Origin: CAYLLN01 sp036496265
Lineage (GTDB): Bacteria > Planctomycetota > Planctomycetia > Pirellulales > Pirellulaceae
Assembly: GCA_036496265.1 (NCBI GenBank)
Contig: DASXLL010000073.1
Span: 1 to 8,895, forward strand
Length of the DNA stretch: 8,895 bases
Direction: 5' to 3'
Under the pieces are notes generated by a model. That model was not told the origin of the DNA. It was given only the letters and a program-made list of their open reading frames with translations, and made no database searches. Of the stretch, positions 1 through 6,273 are shown piece after piece. The stretch's first letter is position 1, and each line of letters begins with the position of its first letter. A program made the position numbers and the translations under genes.

Positions 1-115
1 CGAGAAACACGAGCGCCAGCATTCCTTGCAGCGGATGGCGAATGCCGCGGGGCTTGCGCGGATCGGGAACCTGGGCAAAAACTTCAACCAGCGACTCCAA
101 GCGCAGGGGCAACAT
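1..115 (-). CDS. ISAs1-type transposase, N-terminal fragment (runs off left edge)
   Basis: Only the first 38 codons are inside the window; the gene continues past base 1. The reading frame opens with ATG at 113-115 and contains VPDPRKPRGIRHPLQGMLAL at about residues 16-35. This matches the VPDPRxxRGxRHPLxxxLAL phrase that opens the DDE_Tnp_1-associated N-terminal domain of ISAs1-family (H-repeat-type) transposases. The catalytic DDE domain would lie outside. The start is well supported, because a GGAGG Shine-Dalgarno lies 6 nt upstream. The gene begins 73 nt beyond the stop of the efflux lipoprotein on the same strand, so one end of the element should fall in 116-188, but I could not identify a terminal inverted repeat there. 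Whether the element is intact cannot be judged. The family call rests on one short conserved phrase. Confidence 0.75.
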   Translation of the reverse strand, partial: MLPLRLESLVEVFAQVPDPRKPRGIRHPLQGMLALVFL

Positions 116-121
116 AGAGAA

Positions 122-126
122 CCTCC
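122..126 (-). promoter_or_regulatory. Shine-Dalgarno of the transposase fragment
   Basis: CCTCC on the plus strand reads GGAGG on the minus strand, 6 nt before the ATG at 115. It fixes the start of the truncated transposase. Confidence 0.7.
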
Positions 127-188
127 GTGAAAAAGCCCCCCCGGACACTTAATCGCCCCCCAACAAACCACTCACTACGCTGCCAGCC

Positions 189-1787
189 TCAACGCGGTTC
201 GGCTAATCCGACTTCGCAGTCCTCCTCCATCGCCGCCGGCAACTCCTCCACCATCCCACCCGTCGCCTCCACCTCCGGCAGCCCAGTCCCCTGGCAAAAA
301 TACTCCCACCCGCCGCCCATCGCCTTATAGATCTGAATCAAATACATCGCGATATTTCCCCGCACCGACGCGAGCTGATCTTGCTGCGTGACAAGCTGCT
401 CCTGAATCGTATAAACGCGATTGAAATCCGCCGTGCCCCCTTTGAACTGCTCCTGCACGATGAGCAGCGCCTGCCGCGATTCCTCCACGCTCTGTTCCAA
501 AAACTTCGCCTGCCGTTTGGCCTGCACGAACTGCACCAGTGCATCTTCCACCTCGCGACCGGCTGTTAACACCGTCTGCTGATACTGCAGAACCGCGTTC
601 TCGAACGCCGCATCCTGCACGCGAATGTTGTTCACCACGCGGCCGTAATTCAGAATCTTCCACTGCAGCGTTGGCAACACAAACGCCGTCAAGCTATGCG
701 TATCGAACAGGTCGTTGAAATCCTGCGCCGCGTAGCCCAAGAATCCCGTCACTGCCAGCCGCGGATACAAATCGGCCTTCGCGATGCCGATCTGGGCAGA
801 CGCCGCCGCCGCCTGCCGCTCCGCCCGCCGCACATCCGGCCGCTTCGTTAGCAACTCCGCCGGAATCCCCACCGCCACTTGCGACGGTGCCGTCGGAATC
901 GGCGCTGGCCCAAGCTGCTCCGCCAAATCTGTCACCGGCATCCCCAGCAAGATGCACAGCTCGTTGGCCGCCATCCGCCGGCCTGCCACGAGCGGCGGAA
1001 TCGTCGCCCGCGTCTGCGCCAGGCTCGCCTTCGCCTGATGCACGTCCAGCTCATCAGCCGTGCCAAACTCACGTCGCACTTCCACGATCTCCAGCGACTT
1101 CGCCTCGGTCGCGGCGTTTTCGCGAGCATACATCAGCCGCTGCTCGAACGTCCGCAACTGCACATAATTCGTCGCCACTTCCGACAGCATTACCACGAGC
1201 GAATTGCCGTATCCCTCCACCGCCGCGTTGAGATTCGCGTTCGACGCCTCGATATTCCGCCGCAGCCGTCCCCACAAATCCAATTCCCACGACGCATTGA
1301 ACCCGTCGGCCCAGAAATTCACCGTCGCCGGCACCGGCAGCCCCAGATTCCGGCTGATCTGCCCATGGGCATAGGTCGCCAGTGCCGTCTGTGACTGTGG
1401 AAACAAATTCCCCACCGCAATGCCCCGCCGCGCTCGCGCCTCCATAATCCGCGTCACGGCTGCCGCCAAATCCAAATTCTGCCGATACGCCGTTTCAATC
1501 AACCCATTCAGGGCCGCATCATCAAACACACCCCACCACGCATAATCTTGCACTCCCGCTCCCGCCAGAATCGCCTGATCCTCGAGCGACCATTCCTCCG
1601 CCACTGGCGCATCCGGCGGACAATAATTCGGCCCCACCTTAAAGCCATTGTGCAGCCAACTGCGCAACCCGCCGCATCCAGGCGCTATTAGCAAAAGAAG
1701 AAGCAGGGCTCCGCCGGCGCAAAACCGCATCCACCACGGAGGCCCAACGCGCGCGCCGCCGGCATCAACGGCCTGCCCCCCCAGCAT
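189..1787 (-). CDS. RND-type outer membrane efflux lipoprotein, NodT family
   Basis: This 532-residue protein is an outer-membrane channel of the TolC/NodT class, which normally docks with an inner-membrane pump and a periplasmic adaptor. A hydrophobic segment at residues 22-35 ends in APGC, giving a lipidation cysteine at C38. It is followed by KVGPNYCPPDAP (50-61), the usual start of mature NodT proteins. The first OEP repeat holds WELDLWGRLRRN (167-178). The second holds LLTKRPDVRRAE (312-323) and IGIAKADLYPRL (333-344), both family hallmarks. The length is at the upper end for the family because of a 20-residue basic/polar extension before the hydrophobic core and an acidic C-terminal tail. 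A start at M20 (base 1730) would look more like a normal signal peptide, but the ATG at 1787 has a strong GGAGG, so I keep it. No RND or MFP partner gene lies within the window; the adjacent upstream gene is an MFS symporter 155 nt away. The substrate is unknown. Confidence 0.93.
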   Translation of the reverse strand: MLGGQAVDAGGARVGPPWWMRFCAGGALLLLLLIAPGCGGLRSWLHNGFKVGPNYCPPDAPVAEEWSLEDQAILAGAGVQDYAWWGVFDDAALNGLIETAYRQNLDLAAAVTRIMEARARRGIAVGNLFPQSQTALATYAHGQISRNLGLPVPATVNFWADGFNASWELDLWGRLRRNIEASNANLNAAVEGYGNSLVVMLSEVATNYVQLRTFEQRLMYARENAATEAKSLEIVEVRREFGTADELDVHQAKASLAQTRATIPPLVAGRRMAANELCILLGMPVTDLAEQLGPAPIPTAPSQVAVGIPAELLTKRPDVRRAERQAAAASAQIGIAKADLYPRLAVTGFLGYAAQDFNDLFDTHSLTAFVLPTLQWKILNYGRVVNNIRVQDAAFENAVLQYQQTVLTAGREVEDALVQFVQAKRQAKFLEQSVEESRQALLIVQEQFKGGTADFNRVYTIQEQLVTQQDQLASVRGNIAMYLIQIYKAMGGGWEYFCQGTGLPEVEATGGMVEELPAAMEEDCEVGLAEPR

Positions 1788-1942
1788 CGCGCTGCCTCCG
1801 TGCGTTTCTCAATCCTGCCGCTACCAAACACACCGCGGCACATCCTATCTCCTCGTCCATCTGCCAGCAGCGAGTTTAACGATTCCGCAGATTCTGCCGA
1901 AAACATCGATTTTGATGGTTCACGCATCACGAGGACGCTAAG
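1788..1942. other. Intergenic gap between MFS symporter and efflux lipoprotein
   Basis: The 155-bp gap holds the efflux lipoprotein ribosome binding site near its low end and a short palindrome, GCAGATTCTGC, at 1887-1897. I see no T-tract terminator and no gene. The gap leaves open whether the lipoprotein is a fourth gene of the upstream unit or has its own promoter. Confidence 0.5.
1795..1799 (-). promoter_or_regulatory. Shine-Dalgarno deciding the efflux lipoprotein start
   Basis: Minus-strand GGAGG lies 7 nt upstream of the ATG at 1787. It supports the longer N-terminus over the internal ATG at 1730, which is preceded only by GGTGG directly abutting the start codon. Confidence 0.65.
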
Positions 1943-3163
1943 TCAGTAGCGCGGCCGAATCATCAGCACGATGGCAATAGACAGGGCGGCCGTGGCGGCG
2001 AAAACTCCGAAGATGACATTGAGCGGCACGTTTTGATCGCGGAGAGCGCCGAAGCCCCAGTCGGCGAATCCGCCGCAACTGATGCTGACCAGGTTCATGA
2101 CGCCATAGCCGGTGGCTCGCAGCTCCGGGCGAACGATCTGGCAGAGTATCGGCATGTTATTGCAGTCGAAAAAGCCCCAACCGAGGCCGAAGAGAATTAG
2201 AAATGCGATCGCGACTGCGAGCGTGCCGGCGTTGCCGACGCCGAACAGTGCCGGGAGGAAAAACGACATGCCGATGGCGCTGACGAAGATGCGGCCCCGT
2301 GGCGAGCGGCGCATCCAGCGATCCGCGAGCCAGCCGCCGATGCCCACGCCGGCCAGCGAGGCGAGCTGTACATATAGCACTGCCGAAACACCCGCTTTGC
2401 CTTGGCCGAGACCGAATTGCTCGCGCAAGATGTCCGGCATCCAGTCTTTTACCACCCAACCGGCGAGCGCGGGGAGCGTGAAATAGAGCACGAGCAGAAT
2501 GAAGCCGCCATTGGTGAGCAGTTCGGCAATCGCGGCGACCGGCGAAGGACGTGCGGTGCTTTCGGCCGGCCGCGGGGGATTGCGGAGGAAGGCACCAAGT
2601 GGCAGAGCGTAAAGCACGCCGACGATGCCGCAAGCACTGAAGGCAAACCGCCAGCCAAGTTGTGGATTGTCAGCGACATAACCGGAAAATCCGCCGAGAA
2701 TGATGCCGGCGTAAATGCCCATTTGGTGAAAGCCGACCGCCCGGGACCGCGTCGGGCCGACATGAAAATCGGTGATGAGAGCCAGGGCCGCTGGAATGTA
2801 AAACGCCTCGCTGACACCCATGATCGCCCGCGCGGCGATCAACTCTTGAAATGTCGAAACGTGTCCCGTGGCCCAGGTGACGGCCGACCAGATAAACAGA
2901 CTCGCCGCGATGACATGCCGTCGGCTAAGCCGATCGGCCATATAACCGCCGATTGGACTGAGTATCGCATAGACCCATTTGAACGAACCGAGGACGATGC
3001 CCCAGTTGGCCTTGGTGGCGATGTCGGGGATGTCTTCCATCATCGACGCCTTCATCGCGGCCAACATTTGGCGGTCGAGATAGTTCAGCAGCGCGACGGG
3101 GACGAGCAGCGCGACGGTGATCCAGGCCAGGCGCATGGTCGAACTGGGGCGGAGATCGTTCAT
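1943..3163 (-). CDS. MFS symporter, ACS-like, probable sialic acid or related sugar-acid uptake
   Basis: This 406-residue polytopic inner-membrane protein belongs to the major facilitator superfamily, with about 12 hydrophobic segments in two halves. The first half begins with NYLDRQ (27-32), typical of the anion:cation symporter type. It carries motif A, GGYMADRLSRR (72-82), between TM2 and TM3. The second half repeats it as GGWLADRWMRR (276-286), the expected pseudo-symmetry. A polar linker with PRPAESTARPSP (197-208) separates the halves. The start codon overlaps the stop of the mutarotase gene as ATGA, and no Shine-Dalgarno is visible, so translation is probably coupled. Substrate cannot be read from the sequence. 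Sialic acid or a related acidic sugar is inferred from its place behind a sialidase and a sialate-mutarotase homologue. Other sugar acids remain possible. Confidence 0.92.
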   Translation of the reverse strand: MNDLRPSSTMRLAWITVALLVPVALLNYLDRQMLAAMKASMMEDIPDIATKANWGIVLGSFKWVYAILSPIGGYMADRLSRRHVIAASLFIWSAVTWATGHVSTFQELIAARAIMGVSEAFYIPAALALITDFHVGPTRSRAVGFHQMGIYAGIILGGFSGYVADNPQLGWRFAFSACGIVGVLYALPLGAFLRNPPRPAESTARPSPVAAIAELLTNGGFILLVLYFTLPALAGWVVKDWMPDILREQFGLGQGKAGVSAVLYVQLASLAGVGIGGWLADRWMRRSPRGRIFVSAIGMSFFLPALFGVGNAGTLAVAIAFLILFGLGWGFFDCNNMPILCQIVRPELRATGYGVMNLVSISCGGFADWGFGALRDQNVPLNVIFGVFAATAALSIAIVLMIRPRY

Positions 3164-4212
3164 GGCGCGATTTGGCCGCTATAGACTTCAGGCGAGCGGA
3201 TTCCGGGGCGGGCTTCGCCACCGGGGATGATGATATGGCCGTTCCAAGTTACTGCCGGAGTGGTCACCAGTGAAAACGGGACGCTTAAGAGCGTCGTCCA
3301 CGCATCGGCGGCTGCATCATACGCGAGGATATCGCGAGGAAAGCCGCGATGCTCGGTTGGCGGCGTGTTGATTTGCGATCCATCGTCGCCGCCAATCACG
3401 AGCAGCTTGGAATTGCCAAATTGCGGCGCTGGCGTCGGAGCGGCGACCGAAACTCGCGGCAGGTCGGCGATTTTGGTCCAGCCGCGGCCGGGCGAATAGC
3501 AATAGCCGTCGCGCAGCCAGCGACGGGCCGTCTTGCCGTCCTGGTCGGCTTCGAGAGCTGTGCCGCCGAACAAATAGAATGAACCGTTGTGAGCACCGGC
3601 TGTCGCGAGCATGCGTTCGCTGCCGGGCCAGGGATCGTGTTCTCGCCAGCCGGAGTGTAGGTCATTGAGATCGAGCGACCAGAATGTGTGCAGCGTTTTG
3701 GTGGCGTCGGGCTTTTCGATGCCGCCGGCTACGAAAACGACATTATTAATGATTGCGCCGCAAGAATTCGCACACGGTTTGGGCAATGCCGGCAGCGGCG
3801 TAAACTTCACTTCGTTGCCGGTCCATCGCATTTGGAAGCAATCGGCGTAGTGACGATCCGGGTCGCTCCCTCCGAGACAAAGGATGCCATTCCCAGTCGT
3901 GATCGAAACGCCGTAGCCGAGCGTCCGCGGCAGTTTTCCGACCTGTTTCCACTCGCCATCGGGCCGCTCGAGAACGAAGACTGAGTCATACCAACGCTTC
4001 GTGCCACCTTCCCATGGCCTTTTGTCCGGGAAGTTTGCGCCGCCAGCAACGATGAGTGCGCCGTTGCTGATACCCGCGAAGGGATACGCAAAACCTTCGC
4101 GGTCGGGGATTGGCGGCAGTTTCGACCAGCGGATTTCTTGCGCGGGCATGATATTGAGGCTGCTGCAAAGCAGGGCGATGGTGGCAGCGGCGTTAAAAAC
4201 TGTCTTTGCCAT
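3160..4212 (-). CDS. Cyclically permuted N-acetylneuraminate mutarotase-like kelch protein, secreted
   Basis: This 350-residue exported protein is predicted to form a six-bladed kelch propeller. Six strand-plus-GlyGly signatures fall at residues 57-58, 114-115, 163-164, 216-217, 274-275 and 331-332. An N-terminal signal peptide with probable cleavage near MPAQ-E (22-26) suggests the periplasm. It resembles Escherichia coli NanM (YjhT), which speeds interconversion of sialic acid anomers. The order is changed: the FAGISNxxLIxAGG block, C-terminal in NanM as I recall it, is at 45-58 here, and the GEAxPGxR block, central in NanM, is at 332-339. That is the layout of the cyclically permuted mutarotase family (TIGR03548 type). 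The gene overlaps the sialidase by 20 bp and the MFS gene by 4 bp. No ribosome binding site is obvious, so coupling is likely. Mutarotase activity on sialate is inferred from family and neighbours. Confidence 0.92.
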   Translation of the reverse strand: MAKTVFNAAATIALLCSSLNIMPAQEIRWSKLPPIPDREGFAYPFAGISNGALIVAGGANFPDKRPWEGGTKRWYDSVFVLERPDGEWKQVGKLPRTLGYGVSITTGNGILCLGGSDPDRHYADCFQMRWTGNEVKFTPLPALPKPCANSCGAIINNVVFVAGGIEKPDATKTLHTFWSLDLNDLHSGWREHDPWPGSERMLATAGAHNGSFYLFGGTALEADQDGKTARRWLRDGYCYSPGRGWTKIADLPRVSVAAPTPAPQFGNSKLLVIGGDDGSQINTPPTEHRGFPRDILAYDAAADAWTTLLSVPFSLVTTPAVTWNGHIIIPGGEARPGIRSPEVYSGQIAP

Positions 4213-5422
4213 CGGTCAGCCAGTCGAGGCTGAAACGGGCGACAGTCAGCCGCGTTGTTTTCGTGCTGCTTTTGCCGTCGCCGCTGCCGCGTTCATAGAA
4301 ACACAGAATGGTGCCATCAGGAAGCGCCGCCAAGTCGCTGTAACCGCTCCAGCTTGGTTCCAGCGTTTTGTTGACTGGCCAGGTTTGGCCTTCGTCGTAG
4401 CTGAGCTTGATCGACAAGTTTTTGCGATCGCGCGATTTGCCGACGGTTGCCTTGCCGTCGTCGCGTTCCATGTTGTGCGGATTGGCGAACGCAATTCTCG
4501 TCGTCTCGCCGGCTTTGGCCCCGGAGACGCGGACAATGCTGGCCATGCAGATTGGTTCCAGCAGCGCGTCGTCGAATCGCGGCGTGGACCAGCCAGTCGC
4601 GCCGTCGGGACTGATTGTCACCAGGCGGCGATGCGTCGGCGATTCGCTGCGGACATTGAGAATGACGCGGCCGTCGGCCAGTTCGACAATGACCGTCTCG
4701 TTGGGAAAGACCCACTCCGAAGTGTCGGGAACCGCGATCTCGCCGGCTTTCCATGTCTTGCCGTGGTCGTCGCTGTAAATTGTGCTCGTCACGCTCGGCC
4801 GATGAGCGTTGCCGCCGGTGCCGGTGGAAATCCAGACTGGCACGACGAGGCGGCCGTTTTTGAGCTGAATGCCGTGGGCCGGGCCAGTGGCAATGACCTT
4901 CCAGTCGTACTTGGGGCGATAGGCGTCGAACGTTTTGGTTATTTCGTTGGGCTCCGACCAGGTAACGCCATCGTCGTCGCTGCGGATATAAAAGCAGCGC
5001 ATGTATTCGAGGCAAAAGAGCATGTGGACGGAGCCATCGCGGTCGGCGAAGGCGACGGCGTTGTTGTAAGTCACATCTTGTGTCTTGCCGACTTTTTTGA
5101 CGAGCGCCGCCGGGTTCTTCTCTTTCGGGCCGGGGACATTGGCGATCTTGGCTCGCGGCTGCCAGGTTTTGCCGCCATCGGTACTGCGGCGAAGCATGAT
5201 GTCGATCGTACCCCAATCGCTGCCGCTATTAAGCCGAGCTTCGCAGTAAGCCAACACCGTGCCTTTGGCGGTCACGATGATGCCGGGGATGCGATACAGC
5301 GCATACCCGTCTTTCTCCGCCTCGAACAAGTCGATTTTTTCCAGCAAGGGCTCGGCGGCGGAACTGAATCCGGCGAGCAATGCAAACAGTGCGGCGAAGA
5401 GCGAGGTGCGGTTCAATTTCAT
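4193..5422 (-). CDS. Exo-alpha-sialidase, GH33 type, secreted
   Basis: This 409-residue protein has a signal peptide (1-22, probable cut at SSA-AEP) followed by a single six-bladed sialidase domain. It would cleave terminal sialic acids from glycoconjugates outside the cytoplasm. YRIP at 43-46 supplies the first triad arginine, R44. Four Asp-boxes (SxDxGxTW type) lie at 80-87, 148-155, 217-224 and 341-348. By spacing against well-studied sialidases I assign D69 as acid/base, E242 and Y361 as the nucleophile pair, and R258 and R333 as the other triad arginines. E242 to R258 is 16 residues and R333 to Y361 is 28, the spacings I recall for the Micromonospora enzyme. All key residues therefore seem present. 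There are no added carbohydrate-binding or lectin domains. It is the first gene of a three-gene overlapping unit. GAGG lies 8 nt before the ATG. Confidence 0.95.
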   Translation of the reverse strand: MKLNRTSLFAALFALLAGFSSAAEPLLEKIDLFEAEKDGYALYRIPGIIVTAKGTVLAYCEARLNSGSDWGTIDIMLRRSTDGGKTWQPRAKIANVPGPKEKNPAALVKKVGKTQDVTYNNAVAFADRDGSVHMLFCLEYMRCFYIRSDDDGVTWSEPNEITKTFDAYRPKYDWKVIATGPAHGIQLKNGRLVVPVWISTGTGGNAHRPSVTSTIYSDDHGKTWKAGEIAVPDTSEWVFPNETVIVELADGRVILNVRSESPTHRRLVTISPDGATGWSTPRFDDALLEPICMASIVRVSGAKAGETTRIAFANPHNMERDDGKATVGKSRDRKNLSIKLSYDEGQTWPVNKTLEPSWSGYSDLAALPDGTILCFYERGSGDGKSSTKTTRLTVARFSLDWLTDGKDSF

Positions 5423-5430
5423 AGAATTAG

Positions 5431-5434
5431 CCTC
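5431..5434 (-). promoter_or_regulatory. Probable Shine-Dalgarno of the sialidase gene
   Basis: CCTC on the plus strand reads GAGG on the minus strand, 8 nt before the ATG at 5422. It is the only ribosome-binding signal I see in the three-gene unit, consistent with the two downstream genes being translationally coupled. Confidence 0.5.
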
Positions 5435-5476
5435 GAGCGAGGGGATCGTAATCTTACTGGAGGTGGCGGACTAACT

Positions 5477-5497
5477 GTTCAAGGTTCAAAGTTCAAG
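5477..5497. repeat. Three tandem heptamers of GTTCAAR type
   Basis: The plus strand reads GTTCAAG, GTTCAAA, GTTCAAG back to back, an exact 7-bp period, 54 bp upstream of the sialidase start codon. The array continues into one imperfect GTTT unit. A related cluster lies at 5627-5654. Confidence 0.75.
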
Positions 5498-5626
5498 GTT
5501 TGCGGGCGCTAAAATTTGAAGTTTTTTCATTACGAAGGGACTGGGGAAAAGTTGTAAGTAGGTGCGGGAGAAAGGTTTCTGGTTTTGGGTGGAAATGGCA
5601 CTGCGCTCAAGTTGAGCAGGATTCGA

Positions 5627-5654
5627 GTTTCAGGTTCCATGTTTCAGGTTGCAA
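5627..5654. repeat. Second heptamer cluster, GTTTCAG/GTTNNAN units
   Basis: Four consecutive 7-bp units begin with GTT: GTTTCAG, GTTCCAT, GTTTCAG, GTTGCAA. A fifth degenerate unit, GTTCGGC, follows. The unit length and the invariant GTT match the cluster at 5477-5497, so both are probably the same class of degenerate heptanucleotide repeat. Confidence 0.65.
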
Positions 5655-5678
5655 GTTCGGCGTATGGGAGTTGCGGCT

Positions 5679-5699
5679 AATATTTTGGAAAAAAATATT
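5679..5699. repeat. AT-rich inverted repeat
   Basis: AATATTTT (5679-5686) pairs with AAAATATT (5692-5699) around GGAAA. It is the most AT-rich spot of the intergenic region and could be a promoter or protein-binding site, but nothing in the sequence decides this. Confidence 0.4.
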
Positions 5700-5763
5700 C
5701 GGCGGTGAACGTTGTAAGTGAATGACTGGAAAGGCGTTGGTGAAATCGCTGGCGCTAATATGG

Positions 5764-5777
5764 GCTGATGCATCAGC
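5764..5777. promoter_or_regulatory. Perfect 14-bp palindrome, candidate operator
   Basis: GCTGATGCATCAGC is exactly self-complementary with no spacer. It lies in the gene-free region about 340 bp upstream of the sialidase and about 210 bp beyond the stop of the last small membrane gene. Perfect dyads of this size often bind dimeric regulators, but no regulator gene is in the window, so the role is only a suggestion. Confidence 0.35.
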
Positions 5778-5988
5778 GTGAGCATGATTTGGGCACTTGT
5801 GTAGGCGCAGTTTCGGTTGTGTTGGGTCTCCCAGAGATAGATTGAAATTTGGGCAAGAAACCGGACCGAATTCTTGCTGGTTTGCGGAAATTGCGGGAAA
5901 GCGCAAAAGGGCGGAGGGCTGTTTGGTCAGGTTCGCCCGAGTCGGTGGACATTCGGTTAATCGAGGAACGGATCTGAAAGGGCGAACT

Positions 5989-6258
5989 TTACCCCGAAGT
6001 CCTATTGGAGGGCTGTTGTGCTGGGCAGCGTCGCCCGCTTCGATTGGACACTGGCGACACGCCAGTGCCACCCAATTTAGGAACTCGACAGTGCCAGCCC
6101 GCCGCATAGGAATTTTTTCCCAACCATTGAAGAACTAGCTGCTCCGCACGGCGAGATACGGCTTGAGCTGAATTGAATTTCCGTTCCATCCACAATGCGC
6201 AGCCCGACGCCACTACCATCGTCAGCCAAAGTAAGTCTCGGATTGTGAATCGGAACAT
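5989..6258 (-). CDS. Small planctomycete membrane protein, FTIRDLLWLT type, 3' end altered by a repeat
   Basis: This 89-residue protein begins MFRFTIRDLLWLTMVVASGC, a short basic N-terminus leading into one membrane segment (about 8-24). That is the planctomycete FTxRDLLWLT group, whose function is unknown to me. Residues 28-46 look helical and charged. From about residue 63 the protein reads GGTGVSPVS and then low-complexity sequence encoded by the palindromic element at 6049-6067, so its natural C-terminus has probably been replaced. It is a tandem paralogue of the gene just upstream (6274-6549), 15 nt away. The region from the start codon inward (6221-6258 against 6512-6549) matches at 34 of 38 bases, and GGAGGC on the plus strand follows both. 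No Shine-Dalgarno is present; CCTCC precedes the ATG instead. It may be a degenerating copy. Confidence 0.6.
   Translation of the reverse strand: MFRFTIRDLLWLTMVVASGCALWMERKFNSAQAVSRRAEQLVLQWLGKNSYAAGWHCRVPKLGGTGVSPVSNRSGRRCPAQQPSNRTSG
6049..6067. repeat. Palindromic REP-like element (GTGVSPVS-encoding type)
   Basis: CACTGGCG (6049-6056) and CGCCAGTG (6060-6067) form a perfect 8-bp stem with a 3-nt loop, ACA. Read on the minus strand with its flanks it encodes GTGVSPVS, a peptide I associate with dispersed intergenic palindromes in planctomycete genomes. It forms the 3' part of the small membrane gene at 5989-6258. Its full extent is unclear; related sequence may reach from about 6001 to 6075. 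Confidence 0.65.
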
Positions 6259-6273
6259 GGAGGCCGGTCTCTT

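Larger units (their letters stand above)
5423..5988. other. Long intergenic region upstream of the sialidase unit
   Basis: About 566 bp with no convincing gene. The longest open frame here (minus strand, 5607-6107) has no recognisable domain, is rich in Pro, Asn and Ser, and runs through the repeats. It holds heptamer repeat clusters, an AT-rich inverted repeat, a 14-bp palindrome, the GCTCAA-G-TTGAGC dyad at 5605-5617, and a widely spaced inverted pair GTTCGCCC (5931-5938) / GGGCGAAC (5980-5987). The promoter of the sialidase unit should be here, but I cannot place it. Confidence 0.6.

Noticed and set aside
131..170. Terminator behind the efflux lipoprotein
   Set aside because: The two G-rich tracts on the minus strand cannot pair with each other, so no hairpin forms before the T-run.
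1688..1930. An 80-codon minus-strand frame covering the gap before the efflux lipoprotein
   Set aside because: It overlaps the lipoprotein start, which has a strong ribosome binding site, and no homologous features are visible.
2402..3184. A 260-codon open frame on the plus strand
   Set aside because: It lies opposite the MFS gene, is highly charged and has no recognisable family.
5440..5500. A possible sigma-70 promoter for the sialidase (TTGAAC and TAAGAT on the minus strand)
   Set aside because: The spacing is about 20 bp, the TTGAAC words are simply part of the heptamer repeat, and planctomycete promoters are poorly defined.
4001..5512. A 503-codon open frame on the plus strand
   Set aside because: It is antisense to the sialidase and mutarotase genes, which have clear family motifs. 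Its protein shows no domain, and long antisense frames are common in GC-rich DNA.
5477..5654. CRISPR-like array
   Set aside because: The units are 7 bp and contiguous, with no spacers of uniform length and no cas genes.
5607..6107. A 166-codon frame on the minus strand in the gene-free region
   Set aside because: It runs through the heptamer repeats and the REP-like palindrome, overlaps the FTIRDLLWLT gene, and has intergenic-like composition with no domain.
5797..6138. A 113-codon frame on the plus strand
   Set aside because: It overlaps the small membrane gene and the palindrome and has no family features or ribosome binding site that I can see.
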